64,000 nt of DNA from Ephydatia muelleri (Eukaryota; Porifera; Demospongiae; Spongillida; Spongillidae), in NCBI GenBank assembly GCA_013339895.1, contig JABACO010000024.1, positions 1,530,677 through 1,594,676 of the forward strand. The letters are read 5' to 3'. The first letter of the stretch is position 1, and the number at the start of each line of letters is the position of its first letter. Position numbers and translations under genes: made by a program. The notes beneath the pieces are model-generated. The model was given only the letters and a program-made list of their open reading frames with translations. It had not been told where the DNA came from and made no database searches. Shown one piece after another: positions 21,412 to 33,132 of the stretch.

Positions 21412-23681
21412 CTATTTCAGAGCAGTATCTATTTCGTAGGCCAAACTATTCAGTTGAATGTCTCTTAGCACATCAACTAGTGTCTGCCATGTTACAGGTT
21501 TCTTTCCAATACCAGAGATCCACACCTCTCTGACAATCCTTTCAGAGTCATTCTGATATTGTACTTCAAGAATGTCGGTCATGCTGATATTGTATTTCAA
21601 GAATGTCGACTATATCGCAGTTCTCATCATTCAAGAGGAACATTGCTAGATTGGTGTAGTGAGTGCTGGTTCTCTGTATGATGTTAAGGGTGTTCTGTTT
21701 CTTACCATAAACCACGGAAGTCAACTGCTTTAATGTAGGCACATCTGTGTACAGAATGCATGTTGAGACCATCATTGAACATGTACGCACTCACAATGAA
21801 TTTAGAAGACAGACCAGTACATCTAAGCTAAATAGTAACAACTCTATAGACCTGACACAAACATTACTCACCTGCTGTACTGTGATCTTGATTTGTGGCA
21901 TCTGCAGTCTTAGCCAGCCACATCAACTGGCCCTCACTCAGGTCTCCATTCTGGCAGTTCAGAATACTACATTCCCACTGGTTTCCACACACAAGAGCTA
22001 CATGTGGAGGGTCTGATCTACAAGAGCCTCCTGCACACATGAAGGCATCTTCAAACTGGACACCTTGGCACTTGAGTATGCTACATGCACCCTTGATACC
22101 ACTGTATACACAATCTCGTATCTTACTACATACTTCATGTGACATCTTGTCAACATGGACTACTATATAAGAGAACATGTCAACAAGGGTAACTATTTCT
22201 GTCCAGTAGTCTAGTTCAAAAGTGATGCAGTTGCCGCAATGGCTTGTCTCTATTAATGCAAACCTTCCAAGAAAAATGGTTGCTAGGAGATAAAAGATGG
22301 GCCACAAGACAGCAAAACAGACCACTAGCTACACAGCTCTGGGTAGGCCTGATAATCAGGGAGGTACCTTGCTCAACATACTTGGATGCTTGCACAGAGT
22401 CCAGGTGGCATAGCAAAGCAGGCATCAAGTACACACCATCTTTGATCACAGCTATTGCCCCAACACTCAACAGCAAGTGTAACAGATCGTGTTGAGTGAA
22501 CAGACCCTCTTGGTAGTGCTTGGGAAACATCCTTAGGAGCCCAGTGACAACTGCCCATCATCCCTGAATGTGACCAGACTAATTTTAGCTGCCGCACCCA
22601 TATCTGGATTATACAACAGCTTGTGGTGGTACTCTGTCACCTTAGTGAGGACAACTTGGGGATCACAGAACACGGTCTGAGGAAGAACCTCTGGGTAATG
22701 TAATAACACGTTGTGGTGGACAAGATAGTGCAAGGCAGCAGAGAACTCATCTCTCTCGATGTGGAACGTTTTAGCACTTGCCTGGCATTCTACAAGGCTC
22801 AAGTTGCCATTGTGGCTAGTCCGTTGAAGATGAACCTCCAGTCCAAACCATGCTATAGGCATCTTTATTGCCTGTGGGCACACATTTATTATTTGTTCCC
22901 TGAGTAACCTAGCAACATGTCTGTCATCATCCTGTGGAACTTTGCAGTTCACTGCAAAGATGACATTTTCTAGGCTTTCTCCATTATATAACTTCAGGAA
23001 ATGTTCGTCATCCAGTAATGTCTTGAGCTTTTGGTTCTTCTCTTTGATGGATTCTGAGCACCTACCTGCAGCATCTCGATATGTTCCCACGGTGATGATC
23101 AGAGGCTGAGCATCACATGAGCACAGTGCTCCAAGACAGTGCTGAAGGATCTGTTCGTGAGATAGAGATGATGCGTATGTACTCACTGGCCTGCCATCTG
23201 CTCCATAGTACTCAATGGTTGGGTGTTGGGATAGTTCTTCTGACAAATATAGTCACACCTGGGTTCTGAATGAACAATGGAAGAATATCATGGTATTGAA
23301 ATTGACCACCACTGTCAATGAACTGGATCCACTTCGCTCTAAACTGGTTTGCCTTGTTTGCAGGTAGATTGTACATGCTAGCTACATGTAGGTCTGTACT
23401 CCACCCTCTCTTACCTGTGGGGTGGTTGATGTGATGAATAATCACCTCTATGTCTACAGGTCTGTTCTGCTCTGCTCTCATGGTGACATTGACACTAGCA
23501 TAGCAGGTGTGGGGTAAGAATGAACAGCACCAGCTCCATTAATGGCCATCTTTGGGAGAGTAGCAACCACCTCCTTCAAGGAGCATACTAAACATGTCTG
23601 AAATGAGCATATACCCAGCATTGCTGGACCAGGTCCCGACAGAGACTCCTGATGGCCTTGCAATTGTTCTCCATTACACAT
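21412..23681 (-). pseudogene. Decayed ROCO-like (GTPase/COR) gene with a death domain
   Basis: Tandem paralogue of the intact gene at 24106-26508, same strand. Readable in order are a scrap equivalent to the end of the GTPase exon (23481-23681), a switch II-like DSGGQFQYHD, a GTYRDAAG segment in the place of the G4 motif, and a COR-like part (MPIAWFGLEV, HNVLLHYPEV, QTVFCDPQVV). A Cys-rich C-terminal part ends at a good donor (21872, GTGAGT), and a separate death-domain exon spans 21744-21412 (LNDENCDIVD, KKPVTWQTLVDVLRDI). Breaks: the P-loop part is missing; an acceptor has changed near 23350; an 11-nt deletion near 23235 shifts the frame after GVTIFV; there are further shifts near 22535 and 22240; and a 31-bp tandem duplication near 21570-21600 shifts the frame inside the death domain. 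It is therefore not expected to make a full protein. Its death domain is clearly different in sequence from that of the neighbour. Confidence 0.8.
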
Positions 23682-23699
23682 TCATGTTTCAGGTTGCGT

Positions 23700-24105
23700 G
23701 CCGTATGCTGAAGCCGTGATGCCCCATCATATATACGTGTAAAAATGGTCTAGCAATTAATCTCATTTAGTAGAATCGCACCCTAGTAACCACGTGTCAC
23801 ATCAAAAACGTTCCGTCAATCGTTTATTAGAACCGTTCGTATAGAGATGGCATCCATTGCTCGTCCTTCTTCCAGACATTGACCCACGTGCCAGAAATCC
23901 CTAACACACACAAGAGAACTGAAAACATTGTACGTCGTCTGGGAACCAGACAAATAAAGTACTGTACATCACATGATGACAGCAAAAAAACCAACTTTTA
24001 ACAATTACACATGTATTCACAACATTCAAAAATAGCAAATAAGGAACATGAAAATCAACAAAAACCACATGAAACAGAGTACATAATGAAAGTACGATTT
24101 CACTA
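23700..24105. other. Intergenic spacer between the two ROCO-like units
   Basis: No domain-bearing ORF. It should contain the 3' UTR of the 24106-26508 gene and whatever remains of the upstream part of the pseudogene. No canonical AATAAA was seen close after the stop at 24106. Confidence 0.4.
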
Positions 24106-26508
24106 CTACTTAACAACATTATGAGGCCACTTGATCCAGGAGGTCAACTCATCAGATAACAGGACTTCACCAACACTTGGACTCCTCAGCACATTGATCA
24201 ATGTCTTCCAGGTGTAAGGAAGTGACCTACGTCTCCTCCACACATCAAATATCTCACCATATGCTCTGTGGTGGCTCTCCAGGCCTTGTTGCTGTGGAAA
24301 TATGGCCTGAAGCTCAGCTGGTGGGAGGCCAAGCTGAAGTCCAATGGCCCAACCCTTGTTTGGAATCACAGCTGCTATTTTGTCCATGAGGAGAGGCAAT
24401 GATGGCTCACTGTCCAAAGGATCTGTACAGAGAGAGAACAAAGTGATCACACGATCTACAACACACATCACCCACCTGATGTACTGGCACCACTTTCACC
24501 AAACCACATCAACTGATCCTCACTCAGGTCTCCACTCTGGCGCCCTCGAATGCTACATTTCCACTTCTTCTCCGCTGGCACAACAACAGCTACATGAGGA
24601 GGGTCTGAGATACAACTGGCTCCAGCACACATGAAGGCATCTTCAAACTGGACACCTTGGTACTTGAGTATTCCACATGCACTCTTGATGCCACTGTGAA
24701 CACAACATCTTATCTCTCTACACACTAGACTGGACATCTCATTAATGTGTAATAGGATGTAAAAGAACATGTCAACTAGGGTCACCAGTTTCGTTGTGTG
24801 CTGAAGTTCAAATGTGATGCAGTTGCGATACAAACACAATGGCTTGTCCCCTTCCATGCACACCTTCCAAGATGATTGGTTGGTTGGAGATAAAAGATGG
24901 GCCACAAGACAGCAGAACAGACCACTAGGAATACAGCCTTTGGTGGGTGTGATTACCAATGAGGTACCTTGTTGATAGTACTTGCACACTTGGCCAGAGT
25001 CCAGATGGGGCAGCAGAGCAGGCATCAAGTACTTGCCACCCTCGCTAGTCATAGCTATTGCTCCAACACTCACCAATAACTTTAACAGATCTTCTGGAGT
25101 GAACCAACCTTCTTTGTAATGCTTTGGAAACTTGCTCAGGAGCTCCACTGACAACAGTCCATGATCCCTGAATGTGACCAGATCACTCTCAACTGCCACA
25201 CCCTCATCCGGACTGTGCAACAGCTTGTGGTGATACTCCACTAGTTCAGTCACCTTGGTGAGTACTACCTGGGGATCACAGAACACTGTCTGGGGAAGAA
25301 CCTCTGGGTAATGTAAGAACACGTTGTGGTGCACAAGATGGTGCAAGGCAGCAGAGAATGCATTTCCCTCGATGTGCAAGCTTTTAGCACACACCTGGCA
25401 CTCTACAAGGCTCAAGATGCCATCATGGGATGACCTTTGGAGAAGAACCTCCAGCCCAAACCATGCTATCGGCATCTTTATTGCCTGTGGGCACATGGAT
25501 GCTATTTTCTGCCTGAGTACCTTACTAATACGTCTGTCCACATCCTGAGGGGTTTTCCCATTCACAGCAAATATCACTTCTTTTAGCCTCTCTCCGTTAC
25601 ACAGGATATGAAAACTGCCTGCATCCAGTAATGTCTTGAGCTTTTGATTTTTCTCTTTGATGGATTCTGAGCACTTGCCTGCAGCATCTTGATGTGTTCC
25701 CACGGTGACAATCAGAGGTCGAGCATCCTGTGAGTGTAATGCTCCAAGACAGTGCTGAAGGATCTGTTCGTGAGAGAGAGATGATTGATATGGTCTACTC
25801 ACTGGCCTGCCATCTGCTCCGTAGTACTCGATGGCAGGATGATGGGATAGTTTCTCTGACAAATTCAAAACAAATATGGCAACACCAGGATTCTGAAAAA
25901 ATAATGGCAGGATATCATGGTATTGAAATTGACCACCACTGTCAATGAACTGGATCCACTTCACACCGAATAGTTTCTCCTTGTCTACACAGAGAGATTG
26001 TACAGGTGAAGTAAGTTAGCTGTGAACCATCTCTTTACCTGAGGAGTGGTTGATGTGATCAATCAGCTCCTCCTCTATGGATTCAGTCAGGCTCTGATGG
26101 CTGGTATCCGTGGTAACAGGGACACCAGCAGGTGTGGGGTCAGCACCAGCTCCAACACAAGACACATGAATGGCCATCTTTGGGAAACTGCATACCACCT
26201 TGTCCAAGGATGTTGCCATGGATACACCACCACCTCTGATAGTACTGCCCACAACCTTCAACAGTGCCTGGTCATCTTCAACCACAAACCAGTCTTCCTC
26301 TTCTGGTCCACCCACACCAGCCAGTGAGAAGGAGATGGCTCGAACAGGGTTGTCAGCCAGTCCTGTACTGACACGTTGCTGTGGAGGGTCCTTCTTCAGA
26401 AGGAGGTGTTTGAGGTGAGTCTTGCCAACACCAGCTGCTCCAAGGATGAGACACTTGGTCACTGAAGTTTCCACATATCCCTTGGTCATGGCCTCATCAT
26501 AGAGCCTC
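24106..26508 (-). CDS. ROCO-like protein: P-loop GTPase, COR and death domain
   Basis: Three exons on the minus strand are 26508-26039, 25984-24476 and 24422-24106, with introns of 54 and 53 bp, all GT-AG. Both readable introns are phase 1 (split codons G|AC and G|AT) and the frame is open throughout, giving about 765 residues. Exon 1 holds the Walker A motif GAAGVGKTHL. Exon 2 holds a switch II-like DSGGQFQYHD, a GTHQD segment in the place of the G4 motif, and a COR-like region (MPIAWFGLEV, HNVFLHYPEV, FCDPQVVLTKV), then a Cys-rich region ending SGDLSEDQLMWFGE. Exon 3 is a death domain (GWAIGLQLGLPPAELQAIF, YTWKTLINVLRSPSVGE). In known ROCO proteins (DAPK1, MFHAS1, LRRK2), Roc-COR forms a regulatory GTPase module, and death domains recruit partners in apoptotic or innate immune signalling. 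A role in cytoplasmic signalling is therefore likely but inferred. The acceptor at 26509 shows that at least one upstream exon is missing from my model, and it must end with 2 nt of a split codon. The Kelch exon at 27156 ends in a different phase, so it is not simply the previous exon. Confidence 0.82.
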
Positions 26509-26689
26509 CTGAATGAATGACACAAACTAAATACATATTGCATCAGTACATGCACCCTTCATTTTGCCAACATACACAACCTGATACTCTTCCCCTTTTA
26601 CCAAGGAATTTGTAATTGAGCATGAGTCATGAATACACTTGGGTGTATATACGTGTATAACTCCTAAGGCGAGTGGCCTCTTGTGTGTG

Positions 26690-27550
26690 CACATATGCCC
26701 ACCAGCAGAGAACTCGCACGAAGGCACACACACTAGTGTTTTCAACAAGAGTTTGCGAGTGTGCTCTGTTTTTCACACACATGCGTTACTCGCGCCAGAG
26801 ATACTATATCTATTATATCTATATCATGCCTTTGTCCATGTGCACAGTTGTACCCACATAATGATGGGGACATCATTGCGTAGATTGTATCAATACACAT
26901 GTTTGAAAGACAATAGTTGGAAACATTGAGCCAACATACATGTCACACCACAAGTTTGAGTGTTTGGAACCAACCCTTCACCAGGTCCCCTCACCCAATC
27001 CTCTATCACTGTCACTGTTCCCAATTATTCCCCATACCATTCATCTGTTTCTTTTCGGCTTTTATACGTCTCCTTTGGTGTGATGAGGAAGAGCTGGGCA
27101 AGGTCTGATAATAGCCTGATTAATTCAATTCTAATACATCAATATCAATATTTACCTTTCACAGTAATCTTCAAGACCTGTTGAGTACTGCTCCCATCTA
27201 CCATCAACAGCCCTCCTCCTGACAGTAACAGTGTGTCCGCAAAGGAACATTTAAATGGTATGTCTCCAATGTGCTTCCACTTCTTATCATAATGATGGAA
27301 GCCATATACAGCAGGGGTGGTCTGACATCCTTTCTTGTCTTCTGCTCCTCCAATCACAAGAAGCACACCTTCAACCACACAGATTGATGAATAGTAGTAT
27401 GGTACATCTGGTAGCGATCGCCATATAGATTGGTGAGTGTCATGGGTGCGTGCAGTTGTCTAGTGCACATGTGAGCATACATGTGTGCACATGTGTGTGG
27501 TAGAGATATGTCATGAGTGAGCACATTTGGAGCATTGCATACCGAATTTT
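26690..27550. repeat. Segmental duplication, copy 1 (partner 60060-60950)
   Basis: The same order of landmarks occurs in both copies: TTTTCAACAAGAGTTTGC, CATTGCGTAGATTGTAT, ATTGAGCCAACATA, the Kelch exon, and GCATTGCATACCGA. Same orientation, many substitutions and indels. Homology in copy 1 stops near 27550, right where the inverted duplication at 27560 begins. Confidence 0.85.
27156..27434 (-). pseudogene. Kelch-repeat exon, acceptor lost
   Basis: Open frame with Kelch features: WRSLPDVPYYYSS, GVLLVIGGAED, FHHYDKKWKHIGDIP and LLLSGGGLLMVDG, about 1.5 beta-propeller blades. It ends at a clear donor (GTAAAT at 27155). At its 5' side the sequence is CACTCAC|CAATCT, where the duplicated copy at 60 kb has CACCTCAG|CAATCT, so the acceptor AG appears lost. 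It may once have been the 3' part of a Kelch gene whose 5' part resembles the exon at 38153-38714. Kelch propellers are protein-interaction modules; the partner is unknown. Confidence 0.65.
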
Positions 27551-27559
27551 TCTCAAAGT

Positions 27560-28250
27560 AAAGGTTTCAATTCAAATGGTTATAACTTTTGTCCTGATGG
27601 AGATTTTGAAATTAACATGGCGCCGCTCGGCAAACTGGTTTGGTGATTTATTAACATTATTTAACCATCCATTTTGCTACCAATTGACCAGTTGAATCGA
27701 GAACCCTACTAAGATTGCACTGTTGACCGTAGATAACATGTGAGAAACCTTATTTCACCACGGAAAAACCTGCAAACACCCTTCAATCCAATTCGGTCAT
27801 TACCCTTTACGCATGCACATTGCATCGTGAACAAGGGCGTGAGCTCCAAGACCTAGGGCTATGAGCAATAATCCAGGTAACGAACTGGCTAAGCTTATGA
27901 GCCCCAGACCTACAAAATTGTTCAGCTGACATGATACAATGGCCACGCATGATCCTAAACCCCAGGCTTGCCTCGGGGCCCCAGGCCAAGACAATCTGCA
28001 GAACATCTGAGCCCCAGACCAATCTTAGTGAGATGGAACTAGCCCATGATGCAATGAAATCCAACAAAGCGGCATGCATGGTGAGTGGTTTCAGGCTAAA
28101 TACAACTCCTTCCATACTTATAAATGCTAAAACCAACCTCTCCTTTTTTTTCATTTGTGCATACGCTAGCTCAAGCTCGATCGGTTTTCTAATTAATGCA
28201 CAGGTCTTTCAGAGAGCTAATTCAAAACAGGCAAGGCTATTTTTAATGGG
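27560..28250 (+). repeat. Inverted duplication, left arm (partner 31080-31820)
   Basis: Matches the reverse complement of 31080-31820 over several blocks: TTTTGAAATTAACATG, GATTGCACTGTTGACCGTA, GGAAAAACCTGCAAA, ACAAAATTGTTCAGC and GCATACGCTAGCTCAAGCTC. Arms differ by many substitutions and indels. No coding function seen. Copies of CCCCAGACC are scattered inside. Confidence 0.85.
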
Positions 28251-28939
28251 CTGTGTGTATGCCTACGCAACCACTACTTGTGTACTGTGGCATAGTACAA
28301 AATCTATGTTTCCCTTCGCTTATGCACTAGCATATGTAAGACTGAGATTTGAAAAATGAATGTTTTTTTTTAGTCCCTACTATGAATTGGACAACACAGC
28401 ACTTGGCTGCACTAGGAAAGTTGATAGATGATGGACCAAGTATTAGAGTGTGTCTGTGTGTTTGCGTGTGTATGTGTGTGTGAGATCAATTTTAGCGAAC
28501 ATTGCTTCAGCTAGAAGTTACACATCATAATACAATTGTGACTTGCTAATGAACTACATGAAGGTGTCTTTTAGGATGCAATGCACAAAGCACGAATTAT
28601 CCCTTAACATGGCCAAAGATCTCAAAGGCTACATGTATACATGTACATTTCCTATGACTAATTGCACTATGTCTGTATATTATGGAACATGTCCTAAACC
28701 TGTCCCCTTGGAGAGCTTTGTAAATTGAATGAATTATTTATTTTAGAAAAAAACAGTTGCAGATGTTTATTCCTGTCTGGGTGTAAGTATTTGTTCATGT
28801 ACACATGTGTGTCGGCAGTACACATGAGTATGTGTCTTGTCTTGTTGCTTAGATAGATTGTGATTTCTAAGTATCTGTGGCTGGGCTTGAATGCAGATGT
28901 AGTCATGGAGCATTGTGACTTTGTTTCCTTCTCCTATGT
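28251..28939. other. No gene recognised inside the inverted duplication
   Basis: A short GTGT-rich stretch is at 28450-28482. No domain-bearing ORF. Confidence 0.4.
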
Positions 28940-29102
28940 ACTAGGTGCATCTCTGCATCGCTAGTTGTGTGCATCTCTGTGTTGCTAGTTCTATGTGGCT
29001 CTGTTTTGTTAGCTGTGTGTGCCTCTGCTCTGCTAGTTGTGTGTACCTTGCAGTGGTAGTTGCGTGTGCAAGTTATGTGTGGCTCTGCATTCCTAGTGTT
29101 AG
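28940..29102 (+). repeat. Degenerate 28-30 bp repeats, forward orientation
   Basis: Diverged units with GCTAGTTGTGTG and CCTCTGC blocks lead into the 18-bp array. The same family lies beyond the array in the opposite orientation (30530-31050). Confidence 0.75.
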
Positions 29103-30398
29103 TTGTGTGTGTGGCTCTGTATAGTTGTGTGGCTCTGTATAGTTATGTGGCTCTGTATAGTTGTGTGGCTCTGTATAGTTGTGTGGCTCTGTATAGTTGT
29201 GTGTCTCTGTATAGTTGTGTGGCTCTGTATAGTTGTGTGGCTCTGTATAGCTGTGTGGCTCTGTATAGTTGTGTGGCTCTGTATAGTTGTGTGGCTCTGT
29301 ATAGTTGTGTGGCTCTGTATAGTTGTGTGGCTCTGTATAGTTGTGTGGCTCTGTATAGTTGTGTGGCTCTGTATAGTTGTGTGGCTCTGTATAGTTGTGT
29401 GGCTCTGTATAGTTGTGTGGCTCTGTATAGTTGTGTGGCTCTGTATAGTTGTGTGGCTCTGTATAGTATAGTTGTGTGTCTCTGTATAGCTGTGTGGCTC
29501 TGTATAGTTGTGTGGCTCTGTATAGCTGTGTGGCTCTGTATAGTTGTGTGGCTCTGTATAGTTGTGTGGCTCTGTATAGCTGTGTGGCTCTGTATAGTTG
29601 TGTGGCTCTGTATAGTTGTGTGGCTCTGTATAGTTGTGTGGCTCTGTATAGTTGTGTGTCTCTGTATAGTTGTGTGGCTCTGTATAGTTGTGTGGCTCTG
29701 TATAGCTGTGTGGCTCTGTATAGTTGTGTGGCTCTGTATAGTTGTGTGGCTCTGTATAGCTGTGTGGCTCTGTATAGTTGTGTGGCTCTGTATAGTTGTG
29801 TGGTTCTGTATAGTTGTGTGGCTCTGTATAGTTGTGTGGCTCTGTATAGTTGTGTGGCTCTGTATAGTTGTGTGTCTCTGTATAGTTGTGTGGCTCTGTA
29901 TAGTTGTGTGGTTCTGTATAGTTGTGTGTCTCTGTATAGTTGTGTGGCTCTGTATAGCTGTGTGGCTCTGTATAGTTGTGTGGCTCTGTATAGTTGTGTG
30001 GCTCTGTATAGCTGTGTGGCTCTGTATAGTTGTGTGGCTCTGTATAGTTGTGTGGCTCTGTATAGTTGTGTGGTTCTGTATAGTTGTGTGGCTCTGTATA
30101 GTTGTGTGTCTCTGTATAGTTGTGTGGCTCTGTATAGTTGTGTGGCTCTGTATAGCTGTGTGGCTCTGTATAGTTGTGTGGCTCTGTATAGTTGTGTGGC
30201 TCTGTATAGCTGTGTGGCTCTGTATAGTTGTGTGGCTCTGTATAGTTGTGTGGTTCTGTATAGTTGTGTGGCTCTGTATAGTTGTGTGGCTCTGTATAGT
30301 TGTGTGGCTCTGTATAGTTGTGTGTCTCTGTATAGTTGTGTGGCTCTGTATAGTTGTGTGGTTCTGTATAGTTGTGTGGCTCTGTATAGTTGTGTGTC
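29103..30398. repeat. 18-bp minisatellite, about 72 copies
   Basis: The unit TTGTGTGGCTCTGTATAG is repeated almost without interruption. A 5-bp extra TATAG at about 29465 shifts the phase once. Variants (CTGTGTGG, TGTGTCTC, GTGGTTCTG) are not random but form repeated higher-order patterns after 29476. Because 18 is a multiple of 3 and the unit lacks stops in several frames, it gives ORFs of 320-478 codons on both strands (YSCVAL, CIVVWL, TQLYRA and HNYTEP repeats). These are almost surely not genes. Confidence 0.96.
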
Positions 30399-30529
30399 AC
30401 TGCATTGGTTGTTGAGATACCCAGAATCGACCAGATAATAGTAGGGATAAAGGCTAAGAGGCCCAACAAAGAGGCTAACACAACATTGGTCTGACCTTCT
30501 GAATGACATTGCTATATGTGGTGTCTCTG

Positions 30530-31050
30530 CATTGTTTGTGCTTCAGTGCATTGCAAGTTGTGTGTCCTTTCCTTTGCTAGTGTCATGTGGTTCTGCATTG
30601 CAAGTGACACAAGCAACTAGCAACGCAGAGCTAAAGTTATCACTGGCAATGCAGAGGCACACATGAAATTGCAATGCACTGAAACACAACTAGCAATGCA
30701 GGGACACACACACATCTGGCAATGCAGAGGCACACACCACTAGCGAATGAAAGGACACTAGCAATGCAGAGCACACACAACTGACATTGCAGATGCACAC
30801 ACAACTAGCTATGCAAAGCACACACCACTAGCGAATGAAAGGACACACACCTTGCAATGCAGTCTAGCACAACAGGCAATGTAGGACAAACACGACAAGC
30901 AACGTAGAGGCACATACAACTAGAAATGCAGAAGCACACAACAGGCAATGCAGAAGCACACACAGCTAGCAATGTAGAGGCACACACCACTACCAAAGGA
31001 AAGGACACACATCTTTCAAATCGCAATAATGCTCAACTACCAATGCAGAG
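30530..31050 (-). repeat. Degenerate 28-30 bp repeats, reverse orientation
   Basis: Units such as CTAGCAATGCAGAGGCACAC are the reverse complement of the family at 28940-29102. This places two oppositely oriented arrays around the 18-bp minisatellite. Confidence 0.8.
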
Positions 31051-31079
31051 GCACCCACATCTACTTTACACACAGGCCA

Positions 31080-31820
31080 TTAGCAATATCATCACCTGTT
31101 GTTAACTAGCTCTCTTGCATTAATCGGAAAACTGATCGAGCTTGAGCTAGCGTATGCACGAATGAAAAATATTTCTATCAGGAGAGGTTGGTTTGGGCAT
31201 TTATCAGTGTGGAAGATGTTGTTATTAGCCTGAAAACACTCACCCATATTGTTGAAAGCGTCGTAAAAATGCATGCCACTTTGTTGCATTTAGTTGCATT
31301 TAGTTGCATCTTGTGTGGGGAAATAAGGTTGGTCTGGGGCCCAGAAGTCCCATGGATTGTCTTGGTCTAGGGCCTGGGCAAGCTAATTTGGTCTGGGGCC
31401 TAGGATCACGCGCAGCTCTTATATCACGTGAGTTGATCGGCTGAACAATTTTAAGATTTTGTAGGTCTCGTTCGTCACGTGAGACAATTGGATTATCTCT
31501 GAGCAAATTTGTTTTTACCTAGGTCTGAAAACTCACACCCTGTTTGTGATGCGATGCACATGCACAAGGGTAACCTTTTCGGGTATTTGCAGGTTTTTCC
31601 ACTGTGAAAAAAGGTTGTCACATTTTATTTACGGTCAACAGTGCAATCTTGATAGGATCTAGATTCAACAGAACAATTGGTAACAAAATCGATGGTTAAA
31701 TAAATTGTAATTAACCAAACCAGTTGACAAAATTTTGCCTAGCAACAGCATGTTAATTTCAAAATGTCCAATTTTTTTAGTCCATCATGTCAAACGTTAT
31801 TGCCATTTAAAACCTATGCC
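31080..31820 (-). repeat. Inverted duplication, right arm (partner 27560-28250)
   Basis: See the left arm for shared blocks. This arm has an extra repeat of TTAGTTGCATT near 31290 and several GGTCTGGGGCC blocks. Confidence 0.85.
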
Positions 31821-32189
31821 TTCATTTGCAAACACACAGATGTACTGTACATGTATCTGAATATGTGATGTAGTTACATGTGTGTGCATGTGCGTGTGTG
31901 CATTTGTGTGTGTGTGTTTGTGTGTTTGTGTGTGTGCATGTGTGGGTGTGTATGTGTGCATCTTTATGGTCTATGGGCAACCCTGTGCAGAACACAACAC
32001 TGCATAAACCAAACAATGATTTGTGACAGCAATGATGCCAGTGACATCCAATGGATGAAATGCACTGAATCTAATGTGTAAATTTCGCACTATGAAATAA
32101 TGAAATTCTTTTGGAGTGACCTTCCGTTGCTAAGATTTTAGGTGCATTTTGTAACATAGACCTGTATGTCGATTAAAAGCATAATTATA
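31821..32189. other. GTGT-rich non-coding stretch
   Basis: A GTGTGTTTGTGTG-type low-complexity run occupies about 31879-31950. No gene recognised. Confidence 0.5.
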
Positions 32190-32933
32190 CACATTATACT
32201 GGGTGTCTATGAAAGAACACAACAAATAAAAGCACTTCACTTTCATCAGGACTGAGAGAAAAATCTAGGATTTGGAACTTCCCATCGCCAGCCACATCTC
32301 CCACGATCAAATTCTCAGCATCATAACAAAATCCGACTGCAACATCCATTGTGATGGCAGGAAAGATTTTACAACTGTTTATCACTCGCAGAAACTGCAA
32401 CAACGTTTGTGATAGATTTTGCTACACTTTTATGCATGAGCCATGATGCACTATCGCCTGTCCAATTATTAGTTACTGACCACATTAGTGCACGTGACTT
32501 TTAATTAACTGACTACATTCGACATTTCGAATAACTAATCCCACTAACCAGTCTCATAACCAAAGATGATCCATCATGTGCCAACCTTCTATCTTTGGGT
32601 GCTTGCTGTTCGTGCCTCTACTTTGCTAGGTATAATGGTGCAATACTTTTGATCCACACAGTCACATAAAGTGAGCAAAGAAAATGGTAGCTTAGAAAAC
32701 AAGGTGGGGGACTAGTTTTGAAGAGAAAGTGTGTTTCGTATAGTAACTACCACTGCAGCTTGCTAAGGCTAGCCTATCATCTACCTCCATGTACATAAAC
32801 AACTGGGTTAGTGGTGCATGCAGCTCGACATTCAGGAACCTACATCCGCTACACTCCAGGCCATCCATCACTGATGGCTGCTGCAAGCTGTAGAAAACTT
32901 CAAACCCCTCCTCCTTGCTCTGTTTGCACAATT
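32190..32933 (-). CDS. Unrecognised two-exon fragment, minus strand
   Basis: Exon at about 32923-32748 has a clean acceptor (GTGCAAACAG) and a possible donor after SCSG (GTAGTT). It reads EGFEVFYSLQQPSVMDGLEC and FLNVELHAPLTQLFMYMEVD. A second open stretch at about 32389-32192 follows an acceptor (GTTGTTGCAG) and reads AVGFCYDAENLIVGDVAGDG then FQILDFSLSPDESEV, ending in a stop near 32194. The second part has a beta-propeller look, but I cannot name a family. The exons could belong to one gene or to two remnants. Confidence 0.4.
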
Positions 32934-33132
32934 TGAATGCAAGACACACATATAATGATGCAGTTAATTCGTTTTTATACGTGTTATCATATATTTCAAG
33001 AGGAAGGGACGAGCTAGAGATCCAAAGAAGTTGGGAAGTGGTTGTGATGATATCAAGTGTAAGTCAGTGAGTTCCTTGGCACATGTTTGTGAAACCGGAC
33101 TGCTTTCCTAAACCAGTATAAATGAGTCAATA

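Noticed and set aside
26039..27156. Direct splicing of the Kelch exon at 27156 to the GTPase exon at 26508
   Set aside because: The phases disagree (one base left over against two needed) and the Kelch acceptor is lost, so a Kelch-ROCO fusion is not supported by this sequence.
29060..30509. Very long ORFs of 320-478 codons on both strands with repeat peptides
   Set aside because: They are the 18-bp minisatellite read through in frames without stops. There is no domain, and both strands are open at once.
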